64,000 bases of DNA from Chloroflexota bacterium (GTDB lineage: Bacteria > Chloroflexota > Anaerolineae > Anaerolineales > Villigracilaceae). The stretch is from assembly GCA_016234555.1 (NCBI GenBank), contig JACRBJ010000071.1, forward strand, positions 1 through 64,000, read 5' to 3'. The notes beneath the pieces are model-generated. The model was given only the letters and a program-made list of their open reading frames with translations. It was not told where the DNA came from and did no database searches. Below are positions 1-7,773 of this stretch, one piece after another. The translations under genes were made by a program, and so were the position numbers. Numbering within the stretch: position 1 is the first letter of the stretch; each line of letters begins with the position of its first letter.

Positions 1-101
1 GTCTCGACAACCTGGAGCATCTGTTCAAAAGTCTTTCGCTGAACGCCTGTTGACCGCTTGAATTCTTCATCTTTGAGCACTTGTACGGTTTCGTATCTCA
101 T
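1..101 (-). CDS. Transposase, N-terminal fragment cut by window edge
   Basis: Thirty-three codons read leftwards from an ATG at 99-101 and run off the window. The visible protein starts MRYETVQVLKDEEFKR and goes on through STGVQRKTFEQM. The 'TGV..KTFEQM' pattern resembles the N-terminal helix-turn-helix of IS5/IS4-like DDE transposases, which contacts the element ends; the catalytic domain would lie outside the window. A short inverted repeat, TGTGCC (101-106) and GGCACA (113-118), sits at the start codon and could be part of the element end or a hairpin limiting translation. Family assignment rests on about thirty residues, so it is tentative, and whether the element is intact cannot be seen. 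Confidence 0.5.
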   Translation of the reverse strand, partial: MRYETVQVLKDEEFKRSTGVQRKTFEQMLQVVE

Positions 102-203
102 GTGCCTATTATGGCACACTTATGCAAGAGGTCTATTATAGCTATTCCTGATACAGGTTTTGTGTTTTATCGCAAGATCAGTTTGTTTTCAATGAACAGC
201 CCC

Positions 204-788
204 TCAAACCTTTCCAAACAGCCCCGCTTGTACGCTCGGCGTCACCAGTTGTTCCACAATTTCTGCCATACGGTCGGAAGTGTAGGGCATCTTGTTATCA
301 ATCCACCATTTGAGCAGGGTTACAAATGTGCCTGAAACATAATGTGCGAGGACAGGAATAGGTACGCTTGCTTCCTGTCCCGCTGGCAACATGGCTTGTA
401 AACGGGTCGTCATGCGCCCGCTCCAATATTCCTGCCCCTTTTGGAAAAATAAATCCAACCCGTGTCCACTCGTCAATGCCTTGAACATTTGATAATTTTC
501 ACGGATGTGTTCGAATAACCCCCGCCCGGGTAGAAACTGCCCTGGTTCGGTGTTGCTTTGCTCCATCGTATTAGCCAGTGCGTCAAGTATGGTAATCATA
601 TTGCTCACCGCGAGGTCTTCCTTGTCCTGGTAATGGGCGTAAAACGTCGAACGTCCCACATTGGCGCGGTCAATGATGTCTTGCACGGTGATGTCATCAT
701 AGCGCTTTTCGAGCATTAGCGCAGACAGGGCATGGAATAGTGTCTCGCGGGTACGATTGATGCGGCGGTCGTTTTTTTTAGGGGGCAT
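204..788 (-). CDS. TetR-family transcriptional regulator
   Basis: A 194-residue regulator predicted to repress the divergent ABC exporter genes at 1009-4294. Residues about 12-60 form a TetR helix-turn-helix: TVQDIIDRANVGRSTFYAHY is the typical recognition segment, followed by KEDL. The C-terminal ligand and dimer domain is variable, and its inducer cannot be read from sequence. An upstream in-frame ATG at 836 exists, but the ATG at 788 has a GGAGA ribosome site at the right spacing, so the shorter start is chosen. Two copies of a GTTCG-type inverted repeat lie in the divergent intergenic region and are the likely binding sites, making this a self-contained sensor-exporter unit. Confidence 0.9.
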   Translation of the reverse strand: MPPKKNDRRINRTRETLFHALSALMLEKRYDDITVQDIIDRANVGRSTFYAHYQDKEDLAVSNMITILDALANTMEQSNTEPGQFLPGRGLFEHIRENYQMFKALTSGHGLDLFFQKGQEYWSGRMTTRLQAMLPAGQEASVPIPVLAHYVSGTFVTLLKWWIDNKMPYTSDRMAEIVEQLVTPSVQAGLFGKV

Positions 789-882
789 GGGTTTTCTCCG
801 TTTCGCCTTTCTTAAAATTGAGATGTGTGTTTGCACAAGCAGCGGATAGGGTGAGGATATTTCCGTACAATTTTCGATTTTT

Positions 883-896
883 GTTCGATAACGAAC
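883..896. promoter_or_regulatory. Probable TetR operator, copy 1
   Basis: Perfect inverted repeat GTTCG-ATAA-CGAAC between the divergent TetR and ABC exporter genes. A related copy at 962-975 supports an operator role. Assignment to the neighbouring TetR protein is inferred from position. Confidence 0.7.
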
Positions 897-915
897 TTTT
901 TTGAACCATTGATTA

Positions 916-944
916 TTGACGGTTTCCTCGTCATTTTTTATACT
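916..944 (+). promoter_or_regulatory. Sigma-70-type promoter of the ABC exporter operon
   Basis: TTGACG at 916-921 and TATACT at 939-944 are separated by exactly 17 bases, close to the vegetative consensus. Transcription would begin near 951, just upstream of the second operator copy, so a bound repressor would block initiation or clearance. Confidence 0.75.
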
Positions 945-961
945 TATAAATAAAACAAAGT

Positions 962-975
962 GTTCGTTATCTTAC
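962..975. promoter_or_regulatory. Probable TetR operator, copy 2
   Basis: GTTCG-TTAT-CTTAC matches copy 1 read on the other strand except in two bases of one half-site. It lies just downstream of the predicted start of transcription, a common position for a repressor site. Confidence 0.6.
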
Positions 976-1008
976 AAATTATACTGCTTTTTACAAGGAG
1001 AACAAGCT

Positions 1009-1749
1009 ATGAGTATGCTGCAACTTCACCAAACCAGGATTTCTGCACCAGTCGCATCGTCCATGAAGGGCGAAACCGACCAACCCATCAAACTGCGTGG
1101 GGTGGTCAAAGAATACGAAACCCCAGCCGGGAGTTTCGCCGCCCTACGCGGCATTGACCTGGACGTTCAGCCCGGCGAGTTTGTGGCTGTGGTTGGCAAG
1201 TCAGGGAGTGGTAAATCCACCTTGCTGAACCTGTTGGCAGGCATTGACCGTCCCACGGCTGGCGAGGTCATTGTCAACGGTGCGCCGATCCACACACTCA
1301 GCGAGGATCAGGTCGCTGTCTGGCGCGGGCGTAATGTGGGGGTGGTGTTCCAGTTCTTTCAACTATTGCCCACACTCACCGTGCAGGAAAACCTCCTGCT
1401 GGCAATGGATTTCTGCGCAGCCATCCCTGCCGGTCAACGCGAATCGCGCTCCCTGGAATTGTTGGAGATGGTGGGTGTCGCCGACCAAGCCGACAAACTG
1501 CCCTCCGCGCTTTCGGGCGGACAGCAGCAGCGTGCCGCCATCGCCCGCGCCCTAGCCAACGACCCGCCCGTACTGGTCGCTGATGAACCTACCGGCAACC
1601 TGGATACTACCAACGCCAGCCTGGTGCTGGAACTATTCCAGCAGTTTGCGCAAGCAGGCAAAACTGTCCTGATGGTCACACACGAACGCGAAATCAGTCA
1701 GTACGTCACCCGCTCCATCCGCCTCGCTGACGGGCAGATTGTGGAGTAG
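1009..1749 (+). CDS. ABC transporter ATP-binding protein, LolD/MacB type
   Basis: A 246-residue ATPase that would energise the membrane partner encoded next. Walker A GKSGSGKST is at residues 63-71. The signature LSGGQQQR, the Walker B segment VLVADEP and the GNLD motif typical of LolD/MacB ATPases follow. The start at 1009 is preceded by AAGGAG at 995-1000; upstream codons in the same frame lie within the promoter and are rejected. The stop is followed after ten bases by the permease gene. With the TetR gene and operators, this looks like an inducible exporter for a toxic lipophilic compound, peptide or antibiotic, but substrates of this family vary and none can be named. Confidence 0.92.
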   Translation: MSMLQLHQTRISAPVASSMKGETDQPIKLRGVVKEYETPAGSFAALRGIDLDVQPGEFVAVVGKSGSGKSTLLNLLAGIDRPTAGEVIVNGAPIHTLSEDQVAVWRGRNVGVVFQFFQLLPTLTVQENLLLAMDFCAAIPAGQRESRSLELLEMVGVADQADKLPSALSGGQQQRAAIARALANDPPVLVADEPTGNLDTTNASLVLELFQQFAQAGKTVLMVTHEREISQYVTRSIRLADGQIVE

Positions 1750-1759
1750 GAGTCATCCC

Positions 1760-4150
1760 ATGCTCAAACATTTTCCAACTTCCTGGCGCAAAGCCCTGCG
1801 CGATTTGTGGCTCAACAAAGCCCGCGCTTTTCTGGTCATTCTTTCGATTGCAATTGGTGTCTTTGGTCTTGGTCTGGTTACCAATGCCTATGCCATTCTC
1901 GTCCGCGAAATGGACGTGAACTACCTACGCACCAACCCTGCCGCCGCCACAATTTACACCACCGCCCTTGATGACAATTTCCTGCAAACGGTCAAAGACC
2001 TGCCGCAAGTGGATGAAGTCGAAGCCCGCCGCCTCGTAATTGGCCGGGTTCAAACGGGAGAAAACGAGTGGAAAACCATCTGGCTTTTTGTGGTGGCTGA
2101 TTTCGAGAATCTCCGCCTTGACCGGTTTTCTCCTGAGGCAGGGCAATATCCCGCCAAAACAGGTGAGATCCTGTTAGAGCGTGATGCGCTGAAAGTTGCC
2201 AACGCTGAAATTGGACAGACTCTCGGTGTAAAAATCCCCAACGTCCCGGCGGGATTGCTCCGTCTTGTCGGTAGTGTCCATGCTCCCGGCTTGGCTCCCG
2301 CCTGGATGGAAAACTTCGCCTACGGTTTTATCACTCGTGAAACACTGGTTCAGCTCGGCGGCGATCCGGTTTTGAATGAAATCAAAGTCACCTTTGTAGA
2401 CAAAACCCTCAGCCAGAGCGCCATCCGCTCCGCTGCAACAGACCTGCGCGGTTGGATGGAAACCCAGGGATACCCGGTCACGCGCATTGAAGTCCCCAAG
2501 CCGGGCAAGCATCCCCATGCCACCCAGATGGCAACCCTGCTATTCCTGCTCGAAGTCTTTGGAGTGATCGCTTTGCTCTTGAGCGCGGTACTGGTGGTCA
2601 ACATGATTTCTGCCCTGCTGGCACAGCAAATCCGTCAGATTGGGGTGATGAAAGCTATTGGAGCGAACGCCCGCCAGGTGACGGGTATCTACTACGGCAT
2701 GGTGTTGATTCTGGGACTGACTGGCTTGTTGGTTGGGCTGCCGCTCGCCATCCTGGCTGGGCGTGGTTACGCCGCTTTCGCAGCCAAACTGCTCAACTTC
2801 CAGATTTTCAGCGATGCCATCCCCTGGCCTTACATGGCTTTACAGGTACTCGTCGGGTTGCTGGTGCCGGTTTTGGCGGCTTCTTATCCCATTCTGCGCG
2901 GCAGCCGTATCAGCGTGCGCGAAGCTATGAGTGATTACGGCATCTCGCAGCAGCCCGAAGGGTCTTTCTCACTCAAGAATCTGTTCAAAAAAATTAGCAA
3001 CCGTCCTTTTGCGCTCTCGCTGCGCAATACCTTCCGTCAGCGTGGACGCCTGCTTCTGACTTTGGGAACGCTGGCGGTGGGCGGGGCGGGTTTCATCGTG
3101 GCGATGAACGTTTCAGCCTCGGCAAGTTCCACTGTGGAAGCCGAATTCGCCGCCCAGAAGTATGACATCCAGACAGTCTTAAGCATCCCTTATCCCGAAC
3201 AGGAATTAGAACAGCAAGCCAAAGCGGTGGCTGGCGTCAAGCGTGTGGAAAGCTGGGGCAGCGCCCAGGTCGTTCGCGTTTTGGATAATGGAACCGAATC
3301 CAACAAATTCAGGCTGCTTGCTCCGCCCGAACTCACTGACTTGATGACGACATTACCGCTGCTGGAGGGGCGCTGGCTGACAGCGGGTGATGGCAATGTT
3401 CTGGTAGCCAATCATGCTCTGCTGTCCGCTCAGCCTGACTTAAAAATAGGCGATGAAGTAATCCTGAGAATCGCTGGAAAAGAGACTACCTGGAAGTTGG
3501 TGGGTGTGGTACAGGAGATGATGTTCCCGCCCACCGTTTATATGACCAAAGAATCCCTGAATGCCGCTCTAGGGTGGGACGGTCTTGCCTCTACGCTGGT
3601 GGTGGTTGCCGACCAGCGTGATGTAGAGACCGTGATACAGGTTTCGCGCCGCCTCGAAAGTAAATTTGCCGAAACCGGTCTGGATGTATATGGCTCCATC
3701 CGCATGGCTGATTATCGCAAAGTCATCGAGGATCACCTGCTCGTCCTGTCCACTTTTCTGGTGTTGATGTCGGTGCTGGTGTTGCTGGTCGGCGGGCTGG
3801 GACTGGCTTCCACGATGAGCATCAACATCCTGGAACGCACACGTGAGATTGGCGTGCTGCGCGCCATTGGCGCATCCTCAAGCAGTATTCTGAAAATCAT
3901 TGTCGCGGAGGGCGCGATCATCGGCGCGTTGAGTTGGGCGCTGGCGATCATCATCGCGTGGCCCGTGAGCGCCTTTGTCAGTTACACCTTCGGCATGACA
4001 TTTTTCGAAGCCCCGCTGCGGCTCGCTGTATCCGTTCCAGGCATCATACTCTGGCTGGCAATTTCCATCGGCTTCTCCGCTCTGGCAAGCCTCTACCCAG
4101 CCTGGAGCGCCACCCAACTCACCGTTCGCCAGATTCTGGCATATGAATAA
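1760..4150 (+). CDS. ABC transporter permease, FtsX/MacB family, duplicated type
   Basis: A 796-residue membrane protein made of two FtsX-like halves. An N-terminal helix near residues 20-45 is followed by a large extracytoplasmic domain and a three-helix bundle around residues 255-385; a second helix, extracytoplasmic domain and bundle fill the C-terminal half. Each bundle ends with a conserved sequence (QIGVMKAIGA; TREIGVLRAIGA). This two-fold plan is that of single-chain permeases that pair with MacB/LolD-type ATPases in Gram-positive and Chloroflexi bacteria. The start is the ATG at 1760, which has GGAG upstream; an in-frame earlier codon overlaps the ATPase end. Such proteins transmit force to extracytoplasmic substrates rather than forming a classical pore. 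Confidence 0.9.
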   Translation: MLKHFPTSWRKALRDLWLNKARAFLVILSIAIGVFGLGLVTNAYAILVREMDVNYLRTNPAAATIYTTALDDNFLQTVKDLPQVDEVEARRLVIGRVQTGENEWKTIWLFVVADFENLRLDRFSPEAGQYPAKTGEILLERDALKVANAEIGQTLGVKIPNVPAGLLRLVGSVHAPGLAPAWMENFAYGFITRETLVQLGGDPVLNEIKVTFVDKTLSQSAIRSAATDLRGWMETQGYPVTRIEVPKPGKHPHATQMATLLFLLEVFGVIALLLSAVLVVNMISALLAQQIRQIGVMKAIGANARQVTGIYYGMVLILGLTGLLVGLPLAILAGRGYAAFAAKLLNFQIFSDAIPWPYMALQVLVGLLVPVLAASYPILRGSRISVREAMSDYGISQQPEGSFSLKNLFKKISNRPFALSLRNTFRQRGRLLLTLGTLAVGGAGFIVAMNVSASASSTVEAEFAAQKYDIQTVLSIPYPEQELEQQAKAVAGVKRVESWGSAQVVRVLDNGTESNKFRLLAPPELTDLMTTLPLLEGRWLTAGDGNVLVANHALLSAQPDLKIGDEVILRIAGKETTWKLVGVVQEMMFPPTVYMTKESLNAALGWDGLASTLVVVADQRDVETVIQVSRRLESKFAETGLDVYGSIRMADYRKVIEDHLLVLSTFLVLMSVLVLLVGGLGLASTMSINILERTREIGVLRAIGASSSSILKIIVAEGAIIGALSWALAIIIAWPVSAFVSYTFGMTFFEAPLRLAVSVPGIILWLAISIGFSALASLYPAWSATQLTVRQILAYE

Positions 4151-4171
4151 ACATCACAAAAGGAGAAACTC

Positions 4172-4294
4172 ATGAATCACAAAAAACTATTCTGGATCGC
4201 AGGCAGCATCTTACTCATCCTTATCATCTGTGGGCTGCTTGCCTGGTTTGGTGGAAGCATGGCAGAAATGATTAAAGCGCATCTCGGAATTTGA
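4172..4294 (+). CDS. Small single-pass membrane protein of the exporter operon
   Basis: A 40-residue protein with a strong ribosome site (AGGAG, 4161-4165) and a start 21 bases after the permease stop. It has a basic N-terminus (MNHKK), one hydrophobic helix of about 22 residues (ILLILIICGLLAWFGG) and a short tail with KAH. It is followed at once by a terminator, so it is the last gene of the TetR-controlled unit. I recognise no family. Small single-helix proteins often act as accessory subunits of transporters, and position is the only argument for that role here. Confidence 0.65.
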   Translation: MNHKKLFWIAGSILLILIICGLLAWFGGSMAEMIKAHLGI

Positions 4295-4319
4295 GCCTAA
4301 TCGAAATCCTGTCGAAACC

Positions 4320-4349
4320 AAGCCCGTCTCGTCGAGAGGCGGGCTTTTG
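4320..4349 (+). terminator. Rho-independent terminator of exporter operon
   Basis: Hairpin with arms around AGCCCG and CGGGCT and a CTC/GAG inner pair, followed by TTTT. It lies 26 bases after the small membrane protein stop. Confidence 0.75.
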
Positions 4350-4421
4350 TATTGATTTGTCCACTGGATTCATGTATAGTAGGACAAGCGTCGTGTGAGT
4401 TCCACTTTATCGGAGGAGAAT

Positions 4422-4859
4422 ATGGCAGAGAAACAGGATTTGACAGGTTTTGCAGTCACGGTCAGGAACAGCCTGGGTATTGCAAGGAGCAGGACGGCTG
4501 GCTTCCGCAAAACCGATTCACAGTTGTTCATGGCGAACGTCATTGCGCCTGCGGTTGCGACATTACTGGGGGCGCTGACCGCCGCTGTTGGCGGTGACAA
4601 TCTCTTCGCGGGGGCTGCCACGCAGGGGGAAGGTGGCGGCTGGCAACTTGCCTGTACCCTCGTTGCGATTTTCAGCTTTATTGGCAGCGTGAGCGGGTTG
4701 TTCAAGAAACGGTTTGAAGAACGCCTCGCGCAGGGAAATCAATGCGTCGGTAAACTGCTCAGTCTCGACTTGGCGCTCACCACTGGCAGCCGTACCTTCG
4801 AGGAAGCCGCCAGGGAATACGGCGAGATCGTCAAGGCTTTTCCCGAGTTTGTGGCATGA
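4422..4859 (+). CDS. Two-helix membrane protein of unknown function
   Basis: A 145-residue protein, preceded by GGAGGAG. Residues about 1-30 are polar and helical. Two hydrophobic segments follow, near 32-50 (APAVATLLGALTAAVGG) and 70-90 (LACTLVAIFSFIGSVSG), then a charged helical tail of about 55 residues (KKRFEERLAQGNQ onward). The layout of two central helices and a cytosolic helical tail recalls SLATT-type two-helix proteins, but I see no diagnostic motif and no nucleotide-sensor gene beside it, so this is only a structural resemblance. Its stop overlaps the start of the pterin dehydratase gene (ATGA), implying translational coupling and perhaps one transcript. Confidence 0.7.
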   Translation: MAEKQDLTGFAVTVRNSLGIARSRTAGFRKTDSQLFMANVIAPAVATLLGALTAAVGGDNLFAGAATQGEGGGWQLACTLVAIFSFIGSVSGLFKKRFEERLAQGNQCVGKLLSLDLALTTGSRTFEEAAREYGEIVKAFPEFVA

Positions 4860-5200
4860 TCAACCTCGCGGCTGGACAATGCACCGCCTGCCGGGGCGGC
4901 GAGCCGACTTTGACCGACGCCGAAATCGAAGATTTGCTGCTGCATGTGATTGGCTGGCAGGTCAAGGAGGTGGACGGCGTCAAACGGCTGGAGAAGGTCT
5001 TCAAGTTCAAGAACTTTGTGGAAGCGATTGCGTTCACGAACAAAATCGCCGTCATCGCCGAAGAGCAGGGACATCACCCGCTGATCGTCACCGAGTGGGG
5101 TAGGGTGGCAATCCAGTGGTGGACGCACAAGATTAAGGGTTTGCATCGCAATGATTTCATCATGGCAGCGAAAATGGATGAGATTACGGGCAGTGACTGA
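4856..5200 (+). CDS. phhB: Pterin-4a-carbinolamine dehydratase
   Basis: A 114-residue cytosolic enzyme of the PCD/DCoH family, which dehydrates 4a-hydroxytetrahydropterin formed by aromatic amino-acid hydroxylases; many bacterial members lack such a partner and their role is unclear. The family core is visible: a CTACRGG start near residue 9, LTDAEIEDLL, then the active-site block EEQGHHPLIVTEWGRVAIQ with the paired histidines near residues 73-74 and the following WWTHKIKGL. The length is normal. No hydroxylase gene is in the window. A degraded copy of the last third lies 600 bases downstream. Confidence 0.92.
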   Translation: MINLAAGQCTACRGGEPTLTDAEIEDLLLHVIGWQVKEVDGVKRLEKVFKFKNFVEAIAFTNKIAVIAEEQGHHPLIVTEWGRVAIQWWTHKIKGLHRNDFIMAAKMDEITGSD

Positions 5201-5252
5201 AAAGCTGCCTGCTCCTTGACGTGAACTGCTGGGCTAACATCAGGAGATGGCA

Positions 5253-5642
5253 ATGAACCTATCAATCGATATTCAAGAAGACTCTGACTATCTGGTTTGT
5301 ACGGTTACTGGAAAATGGGTTACACATGAATTGGAAGGTTTTATTGACACGGCCTCTTCTGAATTAAAGAAACGAAGGTGTAGACGCATCCTGGTCGATA
5401 TGTCCCTGGTTTCAGGGCCTCCACCGGAGATGGATCGCTACGATATAGGTAAATATATTGCGTCTGTTCTCTTCAGAATTAAAATAGCTGTTGTATATCG
5501 AAAAGTGCTTGCCAATAACTTTTTCGAAGATACCGCCGTCAATCGCGGCGCATGGATTAAGGTCTTCCCTGACAAACAGACCGCTTTGCAGTGGTTAATG
5601 GAAGGACAGATCGACAAGCTGTCTGAGGACGAATCACAATAG
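5253..5642 (+). CDS. STAS/SpoIIAA-like protein
   Basis: A 129-residue protein with the alternating strand-helix pattern of the SpoIIAA-like/STAS fold: ILVDMSLVSGPP resembles the central strand and loop where STAS anti-sigma antagonists carry their phosphoserine, although no clear DSS-type motif is seen. AGGAG at 5242-5246 lies one base from an ATG at 5247 and seven bases from the ATG at 5253, so the latter is chosen. No anti-sigma kinase or phosphatase is nearby, so a partner cannot be named. The gene lies between the intact phhB and the phhB remnant. Confidence 0.6.
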   Translation: MNLSIDIQEDSDYLVCTVTGKWVTHELEGFIDTASSELKKRRCRRILVDMSLVSGPPPEMDRYDIGKYIASVLFRIKIAVVYRKVLANNFFEDTAVNRGAWIKVFPDKQTALQWLMEGQIDKLSEDESQ

Positions 5643-5646
5643 TAAA

Positions 5647-5796
5647 AAGATCATCGTCATCGCCGAGGAGCAGGGACATCACCCGCTGATCGTCACCGAG
5701 TGGGGGAGGGTGGCAGTCCAATGGTGGACGCACAAGATCAATGGTCTACACCGCAACGATTTCATCATGGCGGCAAAGACGGAATCTCTCCATTAG
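5647..5796 (+). pseudogene. Remnant of a second pterin dehydratase gene
   Basis: Forty-nine codons plus a stop encode the C-terminal third of a PCD enzyme: VIAEEQGHHPLIVTEWGRVA, then VQWWTHKINGLHRNDF and a new tail ending ESLH. DNA at 5656-5773 matches 5051-5168 at about 104 of 118 bases, while only about four of the shared 43 residues differ. No start codon, ribosome site or N-terminal half is present. Mostly silent differences mean the copy was under protein-level selection before it was truncated. Confidence 0.85.
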
Positions 5797-6259
5797 CATA
5801 ATTTAAGTTTGAGAACCGACGGTTTTCTACTAGGAATTAGTTCGGAAAAACTACGAGCTGATTTTTTGATTCATGTGGAATTCTACTAATTCGTGATATA
5901 GGAATCTGTGGATAGTTACGGATTTCACGAAGGGTGTTTTCTTTATAATAAGAACTGTCGTGTGCCTTTACGACAAGAAAATTTGACAAATCATCCCATA
6001 TAAAGGACAGTTCTTGTGTGGTTATTGAAACTTTAAAACGGCTTAATATCAGAGTAGTCCTGTGGACAAAACCCAACGAGGAAATAGCTTGCATGTCAGT
6101 AATACAAGAGAGGTAAAGGTGTTGAGGTAGATGAGTTCAATTTAAGAAATTTCTGCCTTACCGCGACGAGAAAGTTTTTTAGCCATAGAAAGTGAAAACG
6201 CTACAAAGAGGATAGAGTTCGAGAATGTAATACACTGTTTTGTTCAGGAGGAATGGCTT
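5797..6259. other. Gene-free AT-rich stretch
   Basis: 463 bases without a supported gene. An 85-codon open frame on the minus strand (5837-6094) has no ribosome site and no recognisable family. A short palindrome, AGAACCG/CGGTTTTCT, near 5812-5828 could end transcription from the STAS side. The right end carries the ribosome site AGGAGG of the next gene. Confidence 0.4.
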
Positions 6260-6886
6260 ATGAAAAAGGTTGCATTAGCCTGGTTTCTCGGCATTGCTGG
6301 CTTTCTTTTCGCTGCATTTATAGGTCTCTGGTCAAAATCCCTATTCACTATTTCTGAATCCATGCATTTCTCGGTTAACTTCCCCGCCGGCGAGAATATC
6401 TCTGTTGGCGAGAAAATGGACTGCTGCGATCTGGGTACTCCCTGGGAGCGTGCATTCGGTAGTGAATGGAACGATTATCCACCCGGCGGGGTACTGGTTT
6501 GGGGGACAGAAGGCCAATTGCTGGTCGATGTCGGGCAGGAGGGTTTGCTCAAACGGCTAGTTCAACCGCGCTTCATCAACCTGTCGTCTCATTGGATTCG
6601 CAACGTAGGTGTAAAGCCTTATAAGATTCGCCTGGAGATGGATCTTTGTGGACTCGAAATGGAATGGGAAACTTTTGAAGCAAACTGGGATCAGGCAACC
6701 CATTCAACCACAAGGTATATTGAACCCGGTAAGACCTTTAATATGGATTGGTATTTCCACATTCCGCCCGAAGTGATGCAGCAGAATGTCATATGTCATC
6801 CGGGCAAACTGGAGGTATTCGATGCTGACACGGGTAATTCGTTGTCTGTATTGCCCATTACCATTCTCAATACCCGCGCAGAGTAG
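6260..6886 (+). CDS. Membrane-anchored extracytoplasmic protein, unknown
   Basis: A 208-residue protein with AGGAGG upstream. A basic start and hydrophobic segment (residues 4-28, VALAWFLGIAGFLFAAFIGL) form a signal anchor; the rest is a beta-rich extracytoplasmic domain. Notable residues are a CC pair in EKMDCCDLG near residue 53, a lone Cys in DLCGLEMEW and another in NVICHPGK. The latter part reads like an immunoglobulin-like beta sandwich. No family is recognised. It is followed after 11 bases by a NapH-like iron-sulfur membrane protein, so it may be the outward-facing partner of that electron-transfer protein. Confidence 0.7.
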   Translation: MKKVALAWFLGIAGFLFAAFIGLWSKSLFTISESMHFSVNFPAGENISVGEKMDCCDLGTPWERAFGSEWNDYPPGGVLVWGTEGQLLVDVGQEGLLKRLVQPRFINLSSHWIRNVGVKPYKIRLEMDLCGLEMEWETFEANWDQATHSTTRYIEPGKTFNMDWYFHIPPEVMQQNVICHPGKLEVFDADTGNSLSVLPITILNTRAE

Positions 6887-6897
6887 TTGGAGGCACC

Positions 6898-7773
6898 ATG
6901 TCGATGTATCCTGATGTATACCACCGTCTATTCCCTCACTGGGCAAAGCGCTTTGTTTTTTTTCTTCTCGGGATTGTCTTGCTGTACTCGCCCTTCGCCT
7001 TGCTTACAAAATTGGTGCTGTTTCTGGCAAATAAGCCCTTCGTAGGCGACGTGCACAGTATCTGCCTGCGCATGCCCATCCAGTGGCTGGTTCAGCCGTG
7101 GATGTATCGTACGATCCTATCTGACCCGACTTATATGGTTTCGGTGGTCTTCCTCCCGATTGCTGCTCTGTTTCTCGGCCCGCTCTTCTGTGGTTGGGTC
7201 TGCCCGGCTGGACAAATTACTGAGTTCCTTAGCCGCCTGGTGCCACCGCGCTTCCAGATTGATCTTTCTGGCAAGGTTAATGGCGTATCGGTGCGATATG
7301 GCTTTATGCTCGGCATGATGGGAATCACCTTTTTGGGCGGAAATGCGTGTTGTTCGTTTTGTAACTTCACACACGCCCAAAATATGCTCAATGCACTATT
7401 CGGAGATTTCCTGGGCATCAGCTATCTGGCTTCTTTCTCCATTGTGAGCTTTGTGTTGTGGTTTTTCGTAATGGGGTTGTTCACTCGAGGTGGCCGCGGT
7501 TGGTGCAACTTCCTTTGCCCTGCCGGCGCACTAATGGGATTGGCTCATTACTTAGGCACGAAGTTGAAGATTGGCCGATTGGTTAATATTAATAGGGTAA
7601 CCTGCACTAATTGTAAAACCTGCACTGCAAACTGTCCTGCGTGGGCCATGTCGTATGAAAATGAGAAGCCAGTCGAGATAAATTATCACGCATGTACGGC
7701 TTGTATGGACTGTGCACGCGTTTGCCCCGCAAAAGCGATCAGCTACAAATGGGCTACTCGGGAGCAGGCATGA
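6898..7773 (+). CDS. NapH/NosR-like 4Fe-4S membrane protein
   Basis: A 291-residue polytopic protein of the NapH/YccM/NosR C-terminal family, which passes electrons between the quinone pool and extracytoplasmic or cytosolic partners. There are about four to five membrane helices. Two CxxxCP loops typical of the family are present (CGWVCPAG near residue 98; CNFLCPAG near 203), followed by two C-terminal ferredoxin-type clusters (CTNCKTCTANCP and CTACMDCARVCP) that would each bind a 4Fe-4S centre. An extra CCSFC motif lies near residues 150-154. No nap, nos or ccp gene is nearby, so the electron acceptor is unknown; the flanking genes are its likely partners. The next gene overlaps its stop (ATGA). 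Confidence 0.88.
   Translation: MSMYPDVYHRLFPHWAKRFVFFLLGIVLLYSPFALLTKLVLFLANKPFVGDVHSICLRMPIQWLVQPWMYRTILSDPTYMVSVVFLPIAALFLGPLFCGWVCPAGQITEFLSRLVPPRFQIDLSGKVNGVSVRYGFMLGMMGITFLGGNACCSFCNFTHAQNMLNALFGDFLGISYLASFSIVSFVLWFFVMGLFTRGGRGWCNFLCPAGALMGLAHYLGTKLKIGRLVNINRVTCTNCKTCTANCPAWAMSYENEKPVEINYHACTACMDCARVCPAKAISYKWATREQA

Noticed and set aside
4422..4859. A SLATT-domain antiphage effector
   Set aside because: Only the two-helix layout fits; no nucleotide cyclase, SLOG or other defence gene is beside it, so it is left as unknown.
5837..6094. An 85-codon minus-strand frame in an AT-rich gap
   Set aside because: No ribosome site, no recognised family, and AT-rich DNA gives such frames by chance.
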